Numbered from the stretch's first letter, positions 1-5,638 are shown. The stretch is DNA of 7,660 bases from an uncultured Eubacteriales bacterium (GCA_934462825.1 CAKSIP010000050.1:1-7660); one strand, 5' to 3'. Notes: generated by a model from the sequence alone, not told the origin. Made by a program: numbers and translations.

Positions 1-115
1 CGTCAGAAGCTCTCTCATTTAGCAGCTTATCCAGCATCGAAATATCCTCTGCATTTGCTTTATCCGAAAACCATTTTGTGCCGACCGTTAAAATCTCTGT
101 TTTGTAAATATACAT
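1..115 (-). CDS. DUF4177-like small protein, N-terminal part only
   Basis: Partial gene running off the left edge; 38 codons are visible. The start ATG (113-115 on the complement) follows an excellent ribosome-binding site, GAGGAGG, about 7 bases upstream. The peptide begins MYIYKTEILTVGTKW and ends with LDKLLNERASD at the window edge. A MY.YKTEIL opening followed by LD.LLNERA, where family members usually continue into a GWELV-type motif, is what I recall of DUF4177 proteins: small, roughly 50-80 residues, function unknown. It begins only 12 bp after the stop of the XRE regulator on the same strand, so the two are very likely co-transcribed. The C-terminal half, which would settle the family, is outside the window. 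Confidence 0.6.
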   Translation of the reverse strand, partial: MYIYKTEILTVGTKWFSDKANAEDISMLDKLLNERASD

Positions 116-127
116 ATCGTTTCCTCC

Positions 128-691
128 TCATTTTGAATGGGTTATATGGTCAGATGTTTTTTCTGCTTTTTTATCCGAAACCGGATCATATGCGCGTTTC
201 TCTACATAGGCCATCATACGGTTATACAACACCACATAGAAAAACACCGCCAGCAGGCTGCCAACCGCGCCCAAAAGCGCATAAAAGTCACTACCTCGTA
301 ATGTTAGTGCTGTCCATACTATAAGACCTATCCACGCCACGACGCACAAAACAATCGTTGCAATATGTTCGCGCAACCATTTCTTCTTAAAAAACGCTAT
401 TTTGTCTTTCAGTGTAAAAGTGCTGTTACTCAGCGCGGTAACAAGATTTTCATCGGCGGCTTTTTTGAAGTTTTCCGTCAAAAGTCGTTCCCCGCTGATA
501 AGCTCGTTGATACTGACACCAAATTCTTTTGACAACAGCGACAGCATTTCCACATCGGGCATATAGTTACCGTTTTCCCAGCGCGAAACGGTTTTGTTGG
601 TCACGCCGAGCTTTTCTCCGAGCTGTTCCTGCGTCATGCCCTTCTCTTTCCGCAGGGCGGCTATAAATTTTCCTATTTTACTTTGATCCAT
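128..691 (-). CDS. XRE-family HTH regulator with C-terminal two-helix membrane anchor
   Basis: 187 residues. The N-terminal Cro/C1-type helix-turn-helix spans about residues 7-61, with the recognition segment QEQLGEKLGVTNKTVSRWENG at about 21-41 and the usual following helix PDVEMLSLLSKEFGVSINELISG. A linker leads to two hydrophobic segments (about 110-131 and 136-156) and a short charged tail, so the DNA-binding domain is probably tethered to the inner face of the membrane. The ATG at 691 is preceded by GGAGGTG at good spacing. A promoter with AAGACA-17-TATACT lies just upstream inside a 55-bp repeat that is copied upstream of the neighbouring XRE gene. The DUF4177-like gene follows after 12 bp. 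The DNA target and signal cannot be read from the sequence; self-regulation would be usual for the family. The fold call is secure and the role is unknown. Confidence 0.9.
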   Translation of the reverse strand: MDQSKIGKFIAALRKEKGMTQEQLGEKLGVTNKTVSRWENGNYMPDVEMLSLLSKEFGVSINELISGERLLTENFKKAADENLVTALSNSTFTLKDKIAFFKKKWLREHIATIVLCVVAWIGLIVWTALTLRGSDFYALLGAVGSLLAVFFYVVLYNRMMAYVEKRAYDPVSDKKAEKTSDHITHSK

Positions 692-705
692 TTTTCTACA
701 CCTCC

Positions 706-760
706 GAAGAAAAGTATAGCACGGTTTTTATAAAATGTCTTCCCCACAAACAGCGAATGG
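706..760. repeat. 55-bp direct repeat, copy 1 (promoter-bearing)
   Basis: This segment is repeated at 1939-1993 in the same orientation with a single difference (G at 724, T at 1957) and no gaps. It contains the leftward promoter of the smaller XRE regulator. The repeat ends at 760; the next bases (GTTATCCACA) are not shared with copy 2. Confidence 0.95.
713..741 (-). promoter_or_regulatory. Predicted sigma-A promoter of the small XRE gene
   Basis: On the complement, -35 AAGACA (736-741) and -10 TATACT (713-718) are separated by exactly 17 bp, 21 bp upstream of the ATG at 691. The -10 matches consensus at 5 of 6 positions and the -35 at 4 of 6. It lies wholly inside the 55-bp repeat, so the same promoter exists upstream of the larger XRE gene. 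Confidence 0.6.
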
Positions 761-761
761 G

Positions 762-770
762 TTATCCACA
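762..770 (+). promoter_or_regulatory. Single consensus DnaA-box 9-mer
   Basis: TTATCCACA is an exact match to the classical DnaA box. It sits one base beyond the end of repeat copy 1, between the two XRE genes. I see no second box and no AT-rich unwinding region here, so this is not an origin. It could be a lone DnaA regulatory site or chance. Confidence 0.25.
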
Positions 771-787
771 AAAGGGAAAACGCATTT

Positions 788-1786
788 TTATTTTGAATTT
801 TTATTTTGATTTTTCTCAAAGATATTCGTAATAGCAACGACCGCAGGAAACAGCACGCCGGCCCCCCCCCAAATGATCCAGCTCTGCCCCCAATGATTGG
901 ACAAAAAACTGTAACCCAGATATACGGCTGTTACAAGAACCCAATATACCGTATGAATAGCAGAGGAAAAGGACGGCTTTTCCTTATTTTCTTTGGAGTA
1001 TTCGCCCTCTTGCAAAAGATTTTCGTAGCTCGCCCAAATAATACCCGTTTGAGCGAAACAAATCACACCTATGCCCGCAACAAGGAAAGAAAGGGAAAGC
1101 ATGATCGTAAAAAGCAGATCGTTATCCGCGTCAATAATTGCTCCGACAAAAAGTGGGATCACGGCGGCAATGCACAAACAAGTTCCTGCGATGTTATTTT
1201 TCGTGTGCAAATCCTTGTATTGCGCTTTGCGTTCCTTCACCATTCCGCTCACGCCATACTCGGTTTCAAATCTTTCTTTTTCCAAATAGGCAAAGGGAGC
1301 GGTCTTGCTGCCGCTTGATACGAACATTCCAGCGGCGATTGCAACAAGAATAATCAGGACGATCATTCCGATTCCAATGGCAATGCCTTCATTCAAAGCG
1401 CCTGCCGTCCTTTCGCTGACCGCACTCAATATAAAAAGGACGATCGGAGATAGGATACATAAAAAGGCAGCATATGCGATCGTTTTCGCCGTTCTTGCTT
1501 TTACAGCAAGAAAAGCATTGGCTTCCTCCATAGAGACACGTTTTAGTGACGGCATATCCTTGGACAAGCCCATATGCTCGGCTTCTTCCATTTCGTCTTT
1601 CAGCAAATAGTCCAAGCTTACCCCAAACAATTCGGAAAGGCGTATCATTTTTTCGAGGTCAGGAACAGATTGCGCCCCCTCCCATTTTGAAACTGATTGT
1701 CGCGTTACATCCATTTGTTCGGCTAATTCTTCTTGCGACCAGCCAGCCTTTTTTCGCAGTACAATAAGTTTATCGGCAAAAATCAT
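788..1786 (-). CDS. XRE-family HTH regulator with large multi-pass membrane domain
   Basis: 332 residues. The N-terminal XRE domain (about 6-61) contains QEELAEQMDVTRQSVSKWEGA at 18-38, then PDLEKMIRLSELFGVSLDYLL, a block very typical of Clostridia regulators. About six hydrophobic segments follow (roughly 102-122, 133-154, 199-218, 224-246, 277-297, 302-321), with a soluble charged loop near 160-198. It is therefore probably a membrane-embedded sensor-regulator. The ATG at 1786 follows AGGAGG at good spacing. The leader from the upstream repeat promoter would be about 150 nt. The whole gene is bracketed by the 55-bp repeats at 706-760 and 1939-1993. A run of nine G (862-870 on the complement) encodes W306-G-G in the last membrane segment and is a possible slippage site. 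Ligand and target genes are unknown. Confidence 0.9.
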   Translation of the reverse strand: MIFADKLIVLRKKAGWSQEELAEQMDVTRQSVSKWEGAQSVPDLEKMIRLSELFGVSLDYLLKDEMEEAEHMGLSKDMPSLKRVSMEEANAFLAVKARTAKTIAYAAFLCILSPIVLFILSAVSERTAGALNEGIAIGIGMIVLIILVAIAAGMFVSSGSKTAPFAYLEKERFETEYGVSGMVKERKAQYKDLHTKNNIAGTCLCIAAVIPLFVGAIIDADNDLLFTIMLSLSFLVAGIGVICFAQTGIIWASYENLLQEGEYSKENKEKPSFSSAIHTVYWVLVTAVYLGYSFLSNHWGQSWIIWGGAGVLFPAVVAITNIFEKNQNKNSK

Positions 1787-1938
1787 ATTTCATCCTCCTG
1801 TTGTGATGTTGTGCTCCTATTTTAGCACTTTTTTGAGTTGCCAGCCACCAACCGATGCCATGCAATATGTCAACTGACAGTTGCAACAGCAAAATAATGG
1901 GCCAAAAGCTTTCTGAGTTCGGATTTTTTCCGAGTATA
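1787..1938 (-). promoter_or_regulatory. Leader/upstream region of the large XRE gene with two inverted repeats
   Basis: This 152-bp leader contains no convincing gene. Two inverted repeats are visible. CAACTG-A-CAGTTG (1871-1883) is a perfect 6-1-6 palindrome. GTGCT-8-AGCAC (1811-1815 with 1824-1828) overlaps a weak possible -10 (TAAAAT on the complement, 1819-1824). Either could be an operator for the XRE protein encoded just downstream; this is inference from position only. A small TCGGA-5-TCCGA hairpin lies at 1919-1933. Confidence 0.35.
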
Positions 1939-1993
1939 GAAGAAAAGTATAGCACGTTTTTTATAAAATGTCTTCCCCACAAACAGCGAATGG
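1939..1993. repeat. 55-bp direct repeat, copy 2 (promoter-bearing)
   Basis: Same orientation as copy 1 (706-760), offset 1233 bp, with one substitution at 1957 that falls in the promoter spacer. It keeps the leftward -35 AAGACA (1969-1974) and -10 TATACT (1946-1951). It lies 20 bp beyond the stop codon of the polyferredoxin gene and 153 bp upstream of the large XRE start. Confidence 0.95.
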
Positions 1994-2013
1994 CAAGTCA
2001 TTTCTAAATTTTT

Positions 2014-2973
2014 TCAGCGAAGTGCCTTCGTAGGGCAGGCCTTTTTACATTCGTAGCAAAGAATGCATTCCGTGCCGTTTTTCCGTTTGCGGGATTCTTT
2101 GTTGACCTCTACATTCATGGGGCAGACGCGCAGGCATTTCCCGCAGTGGACGCATTGGCTCTCGTCGCAGTGGATGCGCAGGAGTGAAAAATAGCTCATG
2201 GGCTTGAGGAACACCGTAATGGGACAGAGATACTTGCAGAAAGCGCGATTATCCTTGAATAGAAAGGCAAGAGCGATGCCCGCGGCATAGTAGAGCGCGT
2301 TCCCTGCGAGAAACATCCAGAACATAATTTTTTCAAGATTTGCGACCTTGAACAAAAACAAACCGGACACAAGCGCCAACGACAATGCAAACATCACATA
2401 ACGCAGTATTCCGAGTTTTTCTTTCCGCGGCTTTTGCGGCTGCTTGTAGGGCAGAAAATCCAGCACCATGGCTGTCCAGCAGGCGTAGCCGCACCAGCCG
2501 CGCCCGAAAAGCAGCGGGCCGAAGATCTTGGCCACCGCATAGTGAATGGTCGCCGCTTCAAAAACGCCGAGGAACAGATAGTACCAAAAGCCTTCAATCT
2601 GCATATTCTCGTGGGAGATCACGCCGAGATACAGCAGCATATAGCTCCCCACCGCAAGCTGCACGAAATGCCGGGCATAGCGTTTTCCGGCGGCAAACAG
2701 CGCCGTTCCCAACGCAAGACAGCCGCCTATATAGCTGAAATTCAACAAATAGAACAGGTTATCCTTGGCAAGCCACAAGGTGATCGCCACTGCTTCAAAC
2801 AACAGAAACAACAAAATTGACACAACATATTTTGAAAATCCACTGCTATTTTTCGCTGTTTTCGCTGTTTTCGCTGTTTTCGCTGTTTTCGCTGTTTTCG
2901 CTGTTTTCGTTATTTTCGTTATTTTCGTTGTTTTCGTTGTTTTCGTTGTTTTCGTTGTTTTTCTTTTTTTCAT
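2014..2973 (-). CDS. Membrane polyferredoxin, NapH/NosR-type 4Fe-4S protein
   Basis: 319 residues. After a repetitive basic N-terminus (TTK/ITK/TAK units, residues 6-41) come about six hydrophobic segments (roughly 49-69, 74-95, 103-119, 129-150, 190-210, 217-239). GRGWCGYAC (157-165) and CKYLCP (246-251) are the paired membrane-face cysteine motifs of the NapH/NosR/CcoG-like group. Two ferredoxin-type 4Fe-4S sites follow: C274-C277-C280-C284-P and C303-C306-C309-C313-P. The expected role is electron transfer at the membrane, probably from or to a quinone or flavin partner, but no partner gene is nearby. The start ATG at 2973 has AAGGA about 8 bases upstream. A competing ATG at 2995 in another frame, also with a decent ribosome site (GGAAG), opens an unrelated short ORF through the repeat. 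The family is secure; the exact pathway is unknown. Confidence 0.88.
   Translation of the reverse strand: MKKRKTTKTTKTTKTTKITKITKTAKTAKTAKTAKTAKTAKNSSGFSKYVVSILLFLLFEAVAITLWLAKDNLFYLLNFSYIGGCLALGTALFAAGKRYARHFVQLAVGSYMLLYLGVISHENMQIEGFWYYLFLGVFEAATIHYAVAKIFGPLLFGRGWCGYACWTAMVLDFLPYKQPQKPRKEKLGILRYVMFALSLALVSGLFLFKVANLEKIMFWMFLAGNALYYAAGIALAFLFKDNRAFCKYLCPITVFLKPMSYFSLLRIHCDESQCVHCGKCLRVCPMNVEVNKESRKRKNGTECILCYECKKACPTKALR
2851..2958 (-). repeat. Twelve-unit 9-bp coding minisatellite
   Basis: Twelve consecutive 9-bp units encode residues 6-41 of the polyferredoxin. Read along the protein they are four identical TTK units (ACAACGAAA), two identical ITK units (ATAACGAAA) and six identical TAK units (ACAGCGAAA). 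Units within each block are identical at DNA level, a sign of recent slippage expansion. Because the unit is 9 bp, gain or loss of copies keeps the reading frame and only changes the length of the positively charged tail. Confidence 0.97.
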
Positions 2974-3071
2974 CGCTCGTATCCTTATCCTTCATTATTA
3001 TATCTTCCGGTTTTGCAATGACGGGGGGCCGTCCGTTTTTTTGTCTCATGCCGCTATCTCATTTTTTTCTA

Positions 3072-3140
3072 ATTATACGACTTTTTATAGGATGCTCTAC
3101 CGATTTTTTGTAAAATAATTGTATTTTTTTGCAAAATCGG
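3072..3140 (-). promoter_or_regulatory. Polyferredoxin promoter with 41-bp compound palindrome
   Basis: On the complement a perfect -10 TATAAT (3072-3077) is present, but the matching -35 position (3095-3100, GTAGAG) is poor. Starting at that -35 is a compound palindrome (3100-3140): outer arms CCGATTTT (3100-3107) and AAAATCGG (3133-3140), inner arms AAAATA (3112-3117) and TATTTT (3122-3127), both centred within half a base of 3120. A weak -35 with an adjacent palindrome would suit an activator site. The palindrome could instead act as a hairpin ending the DUF1003 transcript, but no T-run follows it. The rest of the 171-bp gap holds only a small GACGG-CCCC-CCGTC hairpin. Confidence 0.45.
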
Positions 3141-3144
3141 AATA

Positions 3145-3672
3145 TTAAGCCTTGTGTGATTCTTGTTTCTCGCCATGAGGCGCGTCGTTCGCCTGCCATT
3201 GTTTTTCAAGCGCCGACTGTTTGGCGAGAATGGCGTTCACCTTATCATACAAGGCCTCAATCATAATTTCGGTTTTCAGGTTGACCTTATAATCGTTTTC
3301 CGCGCGGCGGCGGTCTTTTTCCTCTTGCCGGTTCTGACTCATCATAATCAGCGGCGCCTGAATGGCCGCCACGCAGGACAAAACCAAATTCAAAAGTATA
3401 AACGGATACGGGTCAAATGCTTTAGCCGCAAGGATGGCGTTGACGACCATCCACAGAATCAGCACGCCGGCAAACAAAAATATAAACGCCCAGCTACCCG
3501 CAAATTTTGCAATGGCGTCAGCTGCCCGCTGACCGATTGTATATTTTTCCTTCTCTTTTTCGGGGCGCACCGAGATTTTGCGGTTGGCCAAAAGAGCGAG
3601 GACTTCTTCGTCACTCATATCCTGACGAATATCGTCAAGTACGTCTTTTAATAATTTTCTGTTTTCTTTCAT
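3145..3672 (-). CDS. DUF1003 family membrane protein
   Basis: 175 residues. The central block is diagnostic of DUF1003: IGQRAADAIAKFAGSW (46-61), a first membrane helix to about residue 81, FDPYPFILLNLVLSCVAAIQAP (86-107) forming the second, then MMSQNRQEEKDR and a DYKVNLKTEI stretch. A charged N-terminal region of about 45 residues precedes it and a helical, hydrophilic C-terminal tail follows. The start ATG at 3672 follows AGGGGGA. It lies 46 bp downstream of the PucR-type regulator on the same strand with no terminator between, so the two probably form an operon and it may be co-regulated with, or controlled by, that regulator. The biochemical role of DUF1003 is not established. Confidence 0.9.
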   Translation of the reverse strand: MKENRKLLKDVLDDIRQDMSDEEVLALLANRKISVRPEKEKEKYTIGQRAADAIAKFAGSWAFIFLFAGVLILWMVVNAILAAKAFDPYPFILLNLVLSCVAAIQAPLIMMSQNRQEEKDRRRAENDYKVNLKTEIMIEALYDKVNAILAKQSALEKQWQANDAPHGEKQESHKA

Positions 3673-3718
3673 GATAGTTCCCCCTAAATCAGTCTTTTTT
3701 ATTCATCTTTATTCGTCT

Positions 3719-4954
3719 TCATTCATCCTTCATTTGCGGCATTGTCCGCAAAAAGAACTCCGGCCCTTCCTTTTGAAACAGCAGAATAGCTACCCCGAAC
3801 AACAGCTCGGTGTACCTTTCCGAATCGTCAAGCGGGATGCAGAAATCATCCCGTATTCTTCCGATGCGGTACAAAACCGTGTTGCGGTGGGTAAACAGCG
3901 CATCGCAGGTCTTTTTGAGCGACCGACTGTAAATCAGATAGAAATACAGAGTTTCGCAATACTGTGTTTCTTTTTTTCGGTCATGCTCGGCGAGTGCCCG
4001 AAGCTCCGGTGAGACAAGATCCTCGCGGAATCCTAAATTTTTCAGAAGCAACGGGGTACGCAGTTGCGCTACGGAGCAGACGCTTGCCCCGTGATAATGG
4101 CTTTCCACCATCATAGCCAGCGCTTCGTGCGCGGCGCGATAAAGCTTGGGAAGCTCATACAGATCGTGAATCGCTTCCGAAATCACCACCTTCAACCCAA
4201 ATTCCTTGGCAAGCTCGGCGAAAATATCGGCATCACGCTCTTTATGAAGAAACAGGAACACCTCGCCGTTATAAAGGAAGGAATGTGAGTCCGGAAAGCG
4301 ATCTCCGATTTCTTCTTTCAGATGGCGCGTTCCGAGATACTGACTGTGATACGCGGTCAGATCTATCAGCGCAAAAGCAAACGGATGAAAATCGGCCAGA
4401 TACGTACCTGCGGTCTGAAGTCGGAAATAAGAGGCAGACAAGAATCCGCCGTCAAGCAAATGCATCAGAATATCCTCGGTCGTTTCAAACGGCTTGTCCT
4501 GGCGGCTGGTTTCGATAAAAAGCTGTTTGGCGAGAATCCGTTCCATTTGTCGCCAGATTTCTGCCGGAATTTTCACAAGATGGCCGTCTGTATCCACACA
4601 TACAAGATAACCAAGTCGGACACCGGTACAGAGGAGCGGGGCAAAGCGCCGCCGAAACGGACTTTCCTCCAATTTGATCATATCGGCACTTCCCTCACGA
4701 AGCGCCGGACTTTTGCTGATCAAGGCGCTGACTTCGTAAGTGATTGCGCCTTGCGAAAGGGCGTCACGGAACAACGGATCGGAAAAGCCGGGCGGGCCGA
4801 AATGAGCCACAACGCGAAAAGCATCGTCAAGCACAAGCAGAGGGCAGTCCAAAAAAAGACCGACATCGATCGCCAGCTGCTCAAGGTCATCCTGCTCAAA
4901 AAATTCCGTAATCAAAGCGGTCACATCACCGGATTGCCATTGCGGTTGAGACAA
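3719..4954 (-). CDS. PucR/CdaR-family transcriptional regulator (TTG start)
   Basis: 411 residues from the start chosen here. The N-terminal part (to about 150) looks like a GAF-type sensor (LAIDVGLFLDCPLLVLDDAFRVVAHF...), the middle resembles the degenerate GGDEF-like domain of CdaR proteins (HPFAFALIDLTAY...), and the C-terminal 80 residues are the PucR-type HTH: ETLYFYLIYSRSLKKTCDAL then HRNTVLYRIGRIRD, at about 334-372. The longest open frame would start at a TTG at 4972, but that codon overlaps the ribosome-binding site (GAAGGAGGG). The TTG at 4954 lies 8 bases after GGAGG and is the likelier start. The gene is driven by TTGAAA-17-TATAAT, diverging from hsp20, and is followed by the DUF1003 gene. 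Family members usually sense small metabolites; the ligand here is unknown. Confidence 0.88.
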   Translation of the reverse strand: MSQPQWQSGDVTALITEFFEQDDLEQLAIDVGLFLDCPLLVLDDAFRVVAHFGPPGFSDPLFRDALSQGAITYEVSALISKSPALREGSADMIKLEESPFRRRFAPLLCTGVRLGYLVCVDTDGHLVKIPAEIWRQMERILAKQLFIETSRQDKPFETTEDILMHLLDGGFLSASYFRLQTAGTYLADFHPFAFALIDLTAYHSQYLGTRHLKEEIGDRFPDSHSFLYNGEVFLFLHKERDADIFAELAKEFGLKVVISEAIHDLYELPKLYRAAHEALAMMVESHYHGASVCSVAQLRTPLLLKNLGFREDLVSPELRALAEHDRKKETQYCETLYFYLIYSRSLKKTCDALFTHRNTVLYRIGRIRDDFCIPLDDSERYTELLFGVAILLFQKEGPEFFLRTMPQMKDE

Positions 4955-4977
4955 GTTCTCACCCTCCTTCAACGGTT

Positions 4978-4996
4978 ATTGTGCTGATAGCACAAT
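4978..4996. promoter_or_regulatory. Perfect 8-3-8 palindrome, probable operator of the PucR-type gene
   Basis: ATTGTGCT-GAT-AGCACAAT is a perfect inverted repeat. It lies 13 bp downstream of the leftward -10 box and about 12 bp before the ribosome-binding site, so it covers the early transcribed region. That position suits a repressor roadblock or autoregulation; as RNA it would form a short 8-bp hairpin. It resembles GTGCT-8-AGCAC in the leader of the large XRE gene only in the half-site. Confidence 0.5.
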
Positions 4997-5009
4997 TGAA
5001 TCTGTATTT

Positions 5010-5038
5010 ATTATACCACAAAACCATTGTTTTTTCAA
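5010..5038 (-). promoter_or_regulatory. Promoter of the PucR-DUF1003 operon
   Basis: On the complement, -35 TTGAAA (5033-5038) and -10 TATAAT (5010-5015) are separated by exactly 17 bp: a near-consensus sigma-A promoter reading left. Its -35 directly abuts the -35 of the rightward hsp20 promoter. Confidence 0.8.
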
Positions 5039-5055
5039 GAAGAAATGCGTATAAT
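5027..5055 (+). promoter_or_regulatory. Promoter of hsp20
   Basis: -35 TTGTTT (5027-5032) and -10 TATAAT (5050-5055) are 17 bp apart. It reads right toward hsp20, giving a leader of roughly 150 nt. The -10 is perfect and the -35 weak (3 of 6). I see no CIRCE repeat or CtsR heptad at this promoter, so heat control, if any, may be post-transcriptional. Confidence 0.65.
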
Positions 5056-5093
5056 GTAGGCGTAAAAAGAAAAAAGGAAACGGAGGGATTCCG

Positions 5094-5114
5094 ATGGGTA
5101 CTTTCATTTGGTAG
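5094..5114 (+). CDS. Six-codon leader mini-ORF (MGTFIW)
   Basis: ATG at 5094 follows GGAGG (5082-5086) by 7 bases and ends at TAG 5112-5114, giving only six residues. The ribosome site and first codons look like a degenerate copy of the hsp20 start at 5197-5230: both have GGAGGGATTC, then an ATGG, a GTAC-like step and CATTT. It may be a real leader peptide, whose translation would open the pairing region at 5101-5109, or a relic of a duplicated hsp20 start. Expression is not shown by sequence alone. Confidence 0.4.
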   Translation: MGTFIW

Positions 5115-5201
5115 CCCAAAAGGCAAAACAAGAAAGCCATGCGTGGATGCGGGATGACCGCAAAACGCTTCACATACAAACATAATTGATATAAATGGAG
5201 G
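5101..5201 (+). promoter_or_regulatory. Possible hsp20 RNA thermometer or leader switch
   Basis: CTTTCATTT (5101-5109) can pair without gaps with AAATGGAGG (5193-5201): seven Watson-Crick and two G-U pairs that cover the entire GGAGG ribosome-binding site of hsp20. The enclosed leader contains a perfect small hairpin, TGCGG-GATGA-CCGCA (5148-5162). An AU/GU-rich helix that masks the ribosome site of a small heat-shock gene is the logic of known thermometers such as fourU elements. The loop is long (83 nt), so the structure is uncertain. Confidence 0.3.
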
Positions 5202-5209
5202 GATTCATT

Positions 5210-5638
5210 ATGGTACCGAGCATTTTTGGTGAAAATATGTTGGATGATTTCTTTGACGGCGGTTTCTTTGGCGCGCACAATCCGCTTTACGGAAAGAACG
5301 CAAGAAATCTGATGAAGACCGATATTCGTGAGATGAATGACAGCTATGAATTGGCTGTGGATCTGCCGGGCTTCAAGAAAGACGAGATCAACCTTGATAT
5401 CAAGGATGGTTATCTGACCGTCAGCGCAGAAAAAGGTCTGGACAAGAAGGAAGAAGACAAGAAGGGACGCATTATTCGTCAGGAGCGTTATGCGGGCGTT
5501 TGCTCACGTAGCTTCTATGTCGGCAATGTAAAGCCCGAAGACGTCAAGGCAAAATACGAATCCGGCGTTTTGTCGGTAGTTCTGCCGAAGGCGGATCAAA
5601 AGAAGCTTGCTTCTGCCAGCAAAATTGCGATTGAATAA
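5210..5638 (+). CDS. hsp20: Small heat-shock protein, Hsp20/alpha-crystallin family
   Basis: 142 residues. A short N-terminal arm (MVPSIFGENMLDDFFDGGFF) leads to the alpha-crystallin domain at about 35-127: TDIREMNDSYELAVDLPGFKKDEINLDIKDGYLTV, then a charged loop and the hallmark AKYESGVLSVVLPK (114-127). The C-terminal tail holds the I-A-I motif (SKIAIE) that docks neighbouring subunits. It is an ATP-independent cytoplasmic holdase that forms oligomers and keeps unfolding proteins soluble. I chose the ATG at 5210, 8 bases after GGAGG, over an in-frame ATG at 5195 that overlaps the ribosome site itself. It is the only rightward gene in the window and diverges from the PucR-type regulator. Termination is probably at the hairpin ending at 5852. 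Confidence 0.95.
   Translation: MVPSIFGENMLDDFFDGGFFGAHNPLYGKNARNLMKTDIREMNDSYELAVDLPGFKKDEINLDIKDGYLTVSAEKGLDKKEEDKKGRIIRQERYAGVCSRSFYVGNVKPEDVKAKYESGVLSVVLPKADQKKLASASKIAIE

Noticed and set aside
806..1318. Rightward 170-codon frame opposite the large XRE gene
   Set aside because: Antisense shadow of a clear coding sequence.
1770..1982. Leftward 70-codon frame between the repeat and the large XRE gene
   Set aside because: Its start lies in the promoter repeat and its end overlaps the XRE start; no ribosome site or family resemblance.
2851..2958. CRISPR-like array
   Set aside because: Units are 9 bp and directly adjacent with no spacers, and they encode protein.
2817..3113. Rightward open frames through the 9-bp repeat giving SLF or AVF repeat peptides
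   Set aside because: They exist only because a stop-free 9-bp repeat is open in several frames; no ribosome site, and they oppose the clear polyferredoxin gene.
4322..4987. Rightward 221-codon frame opposite the PucR-type gene
   Set aside because: Shadow of a well-recognised gene; no domain resemblance and no ribosome site.
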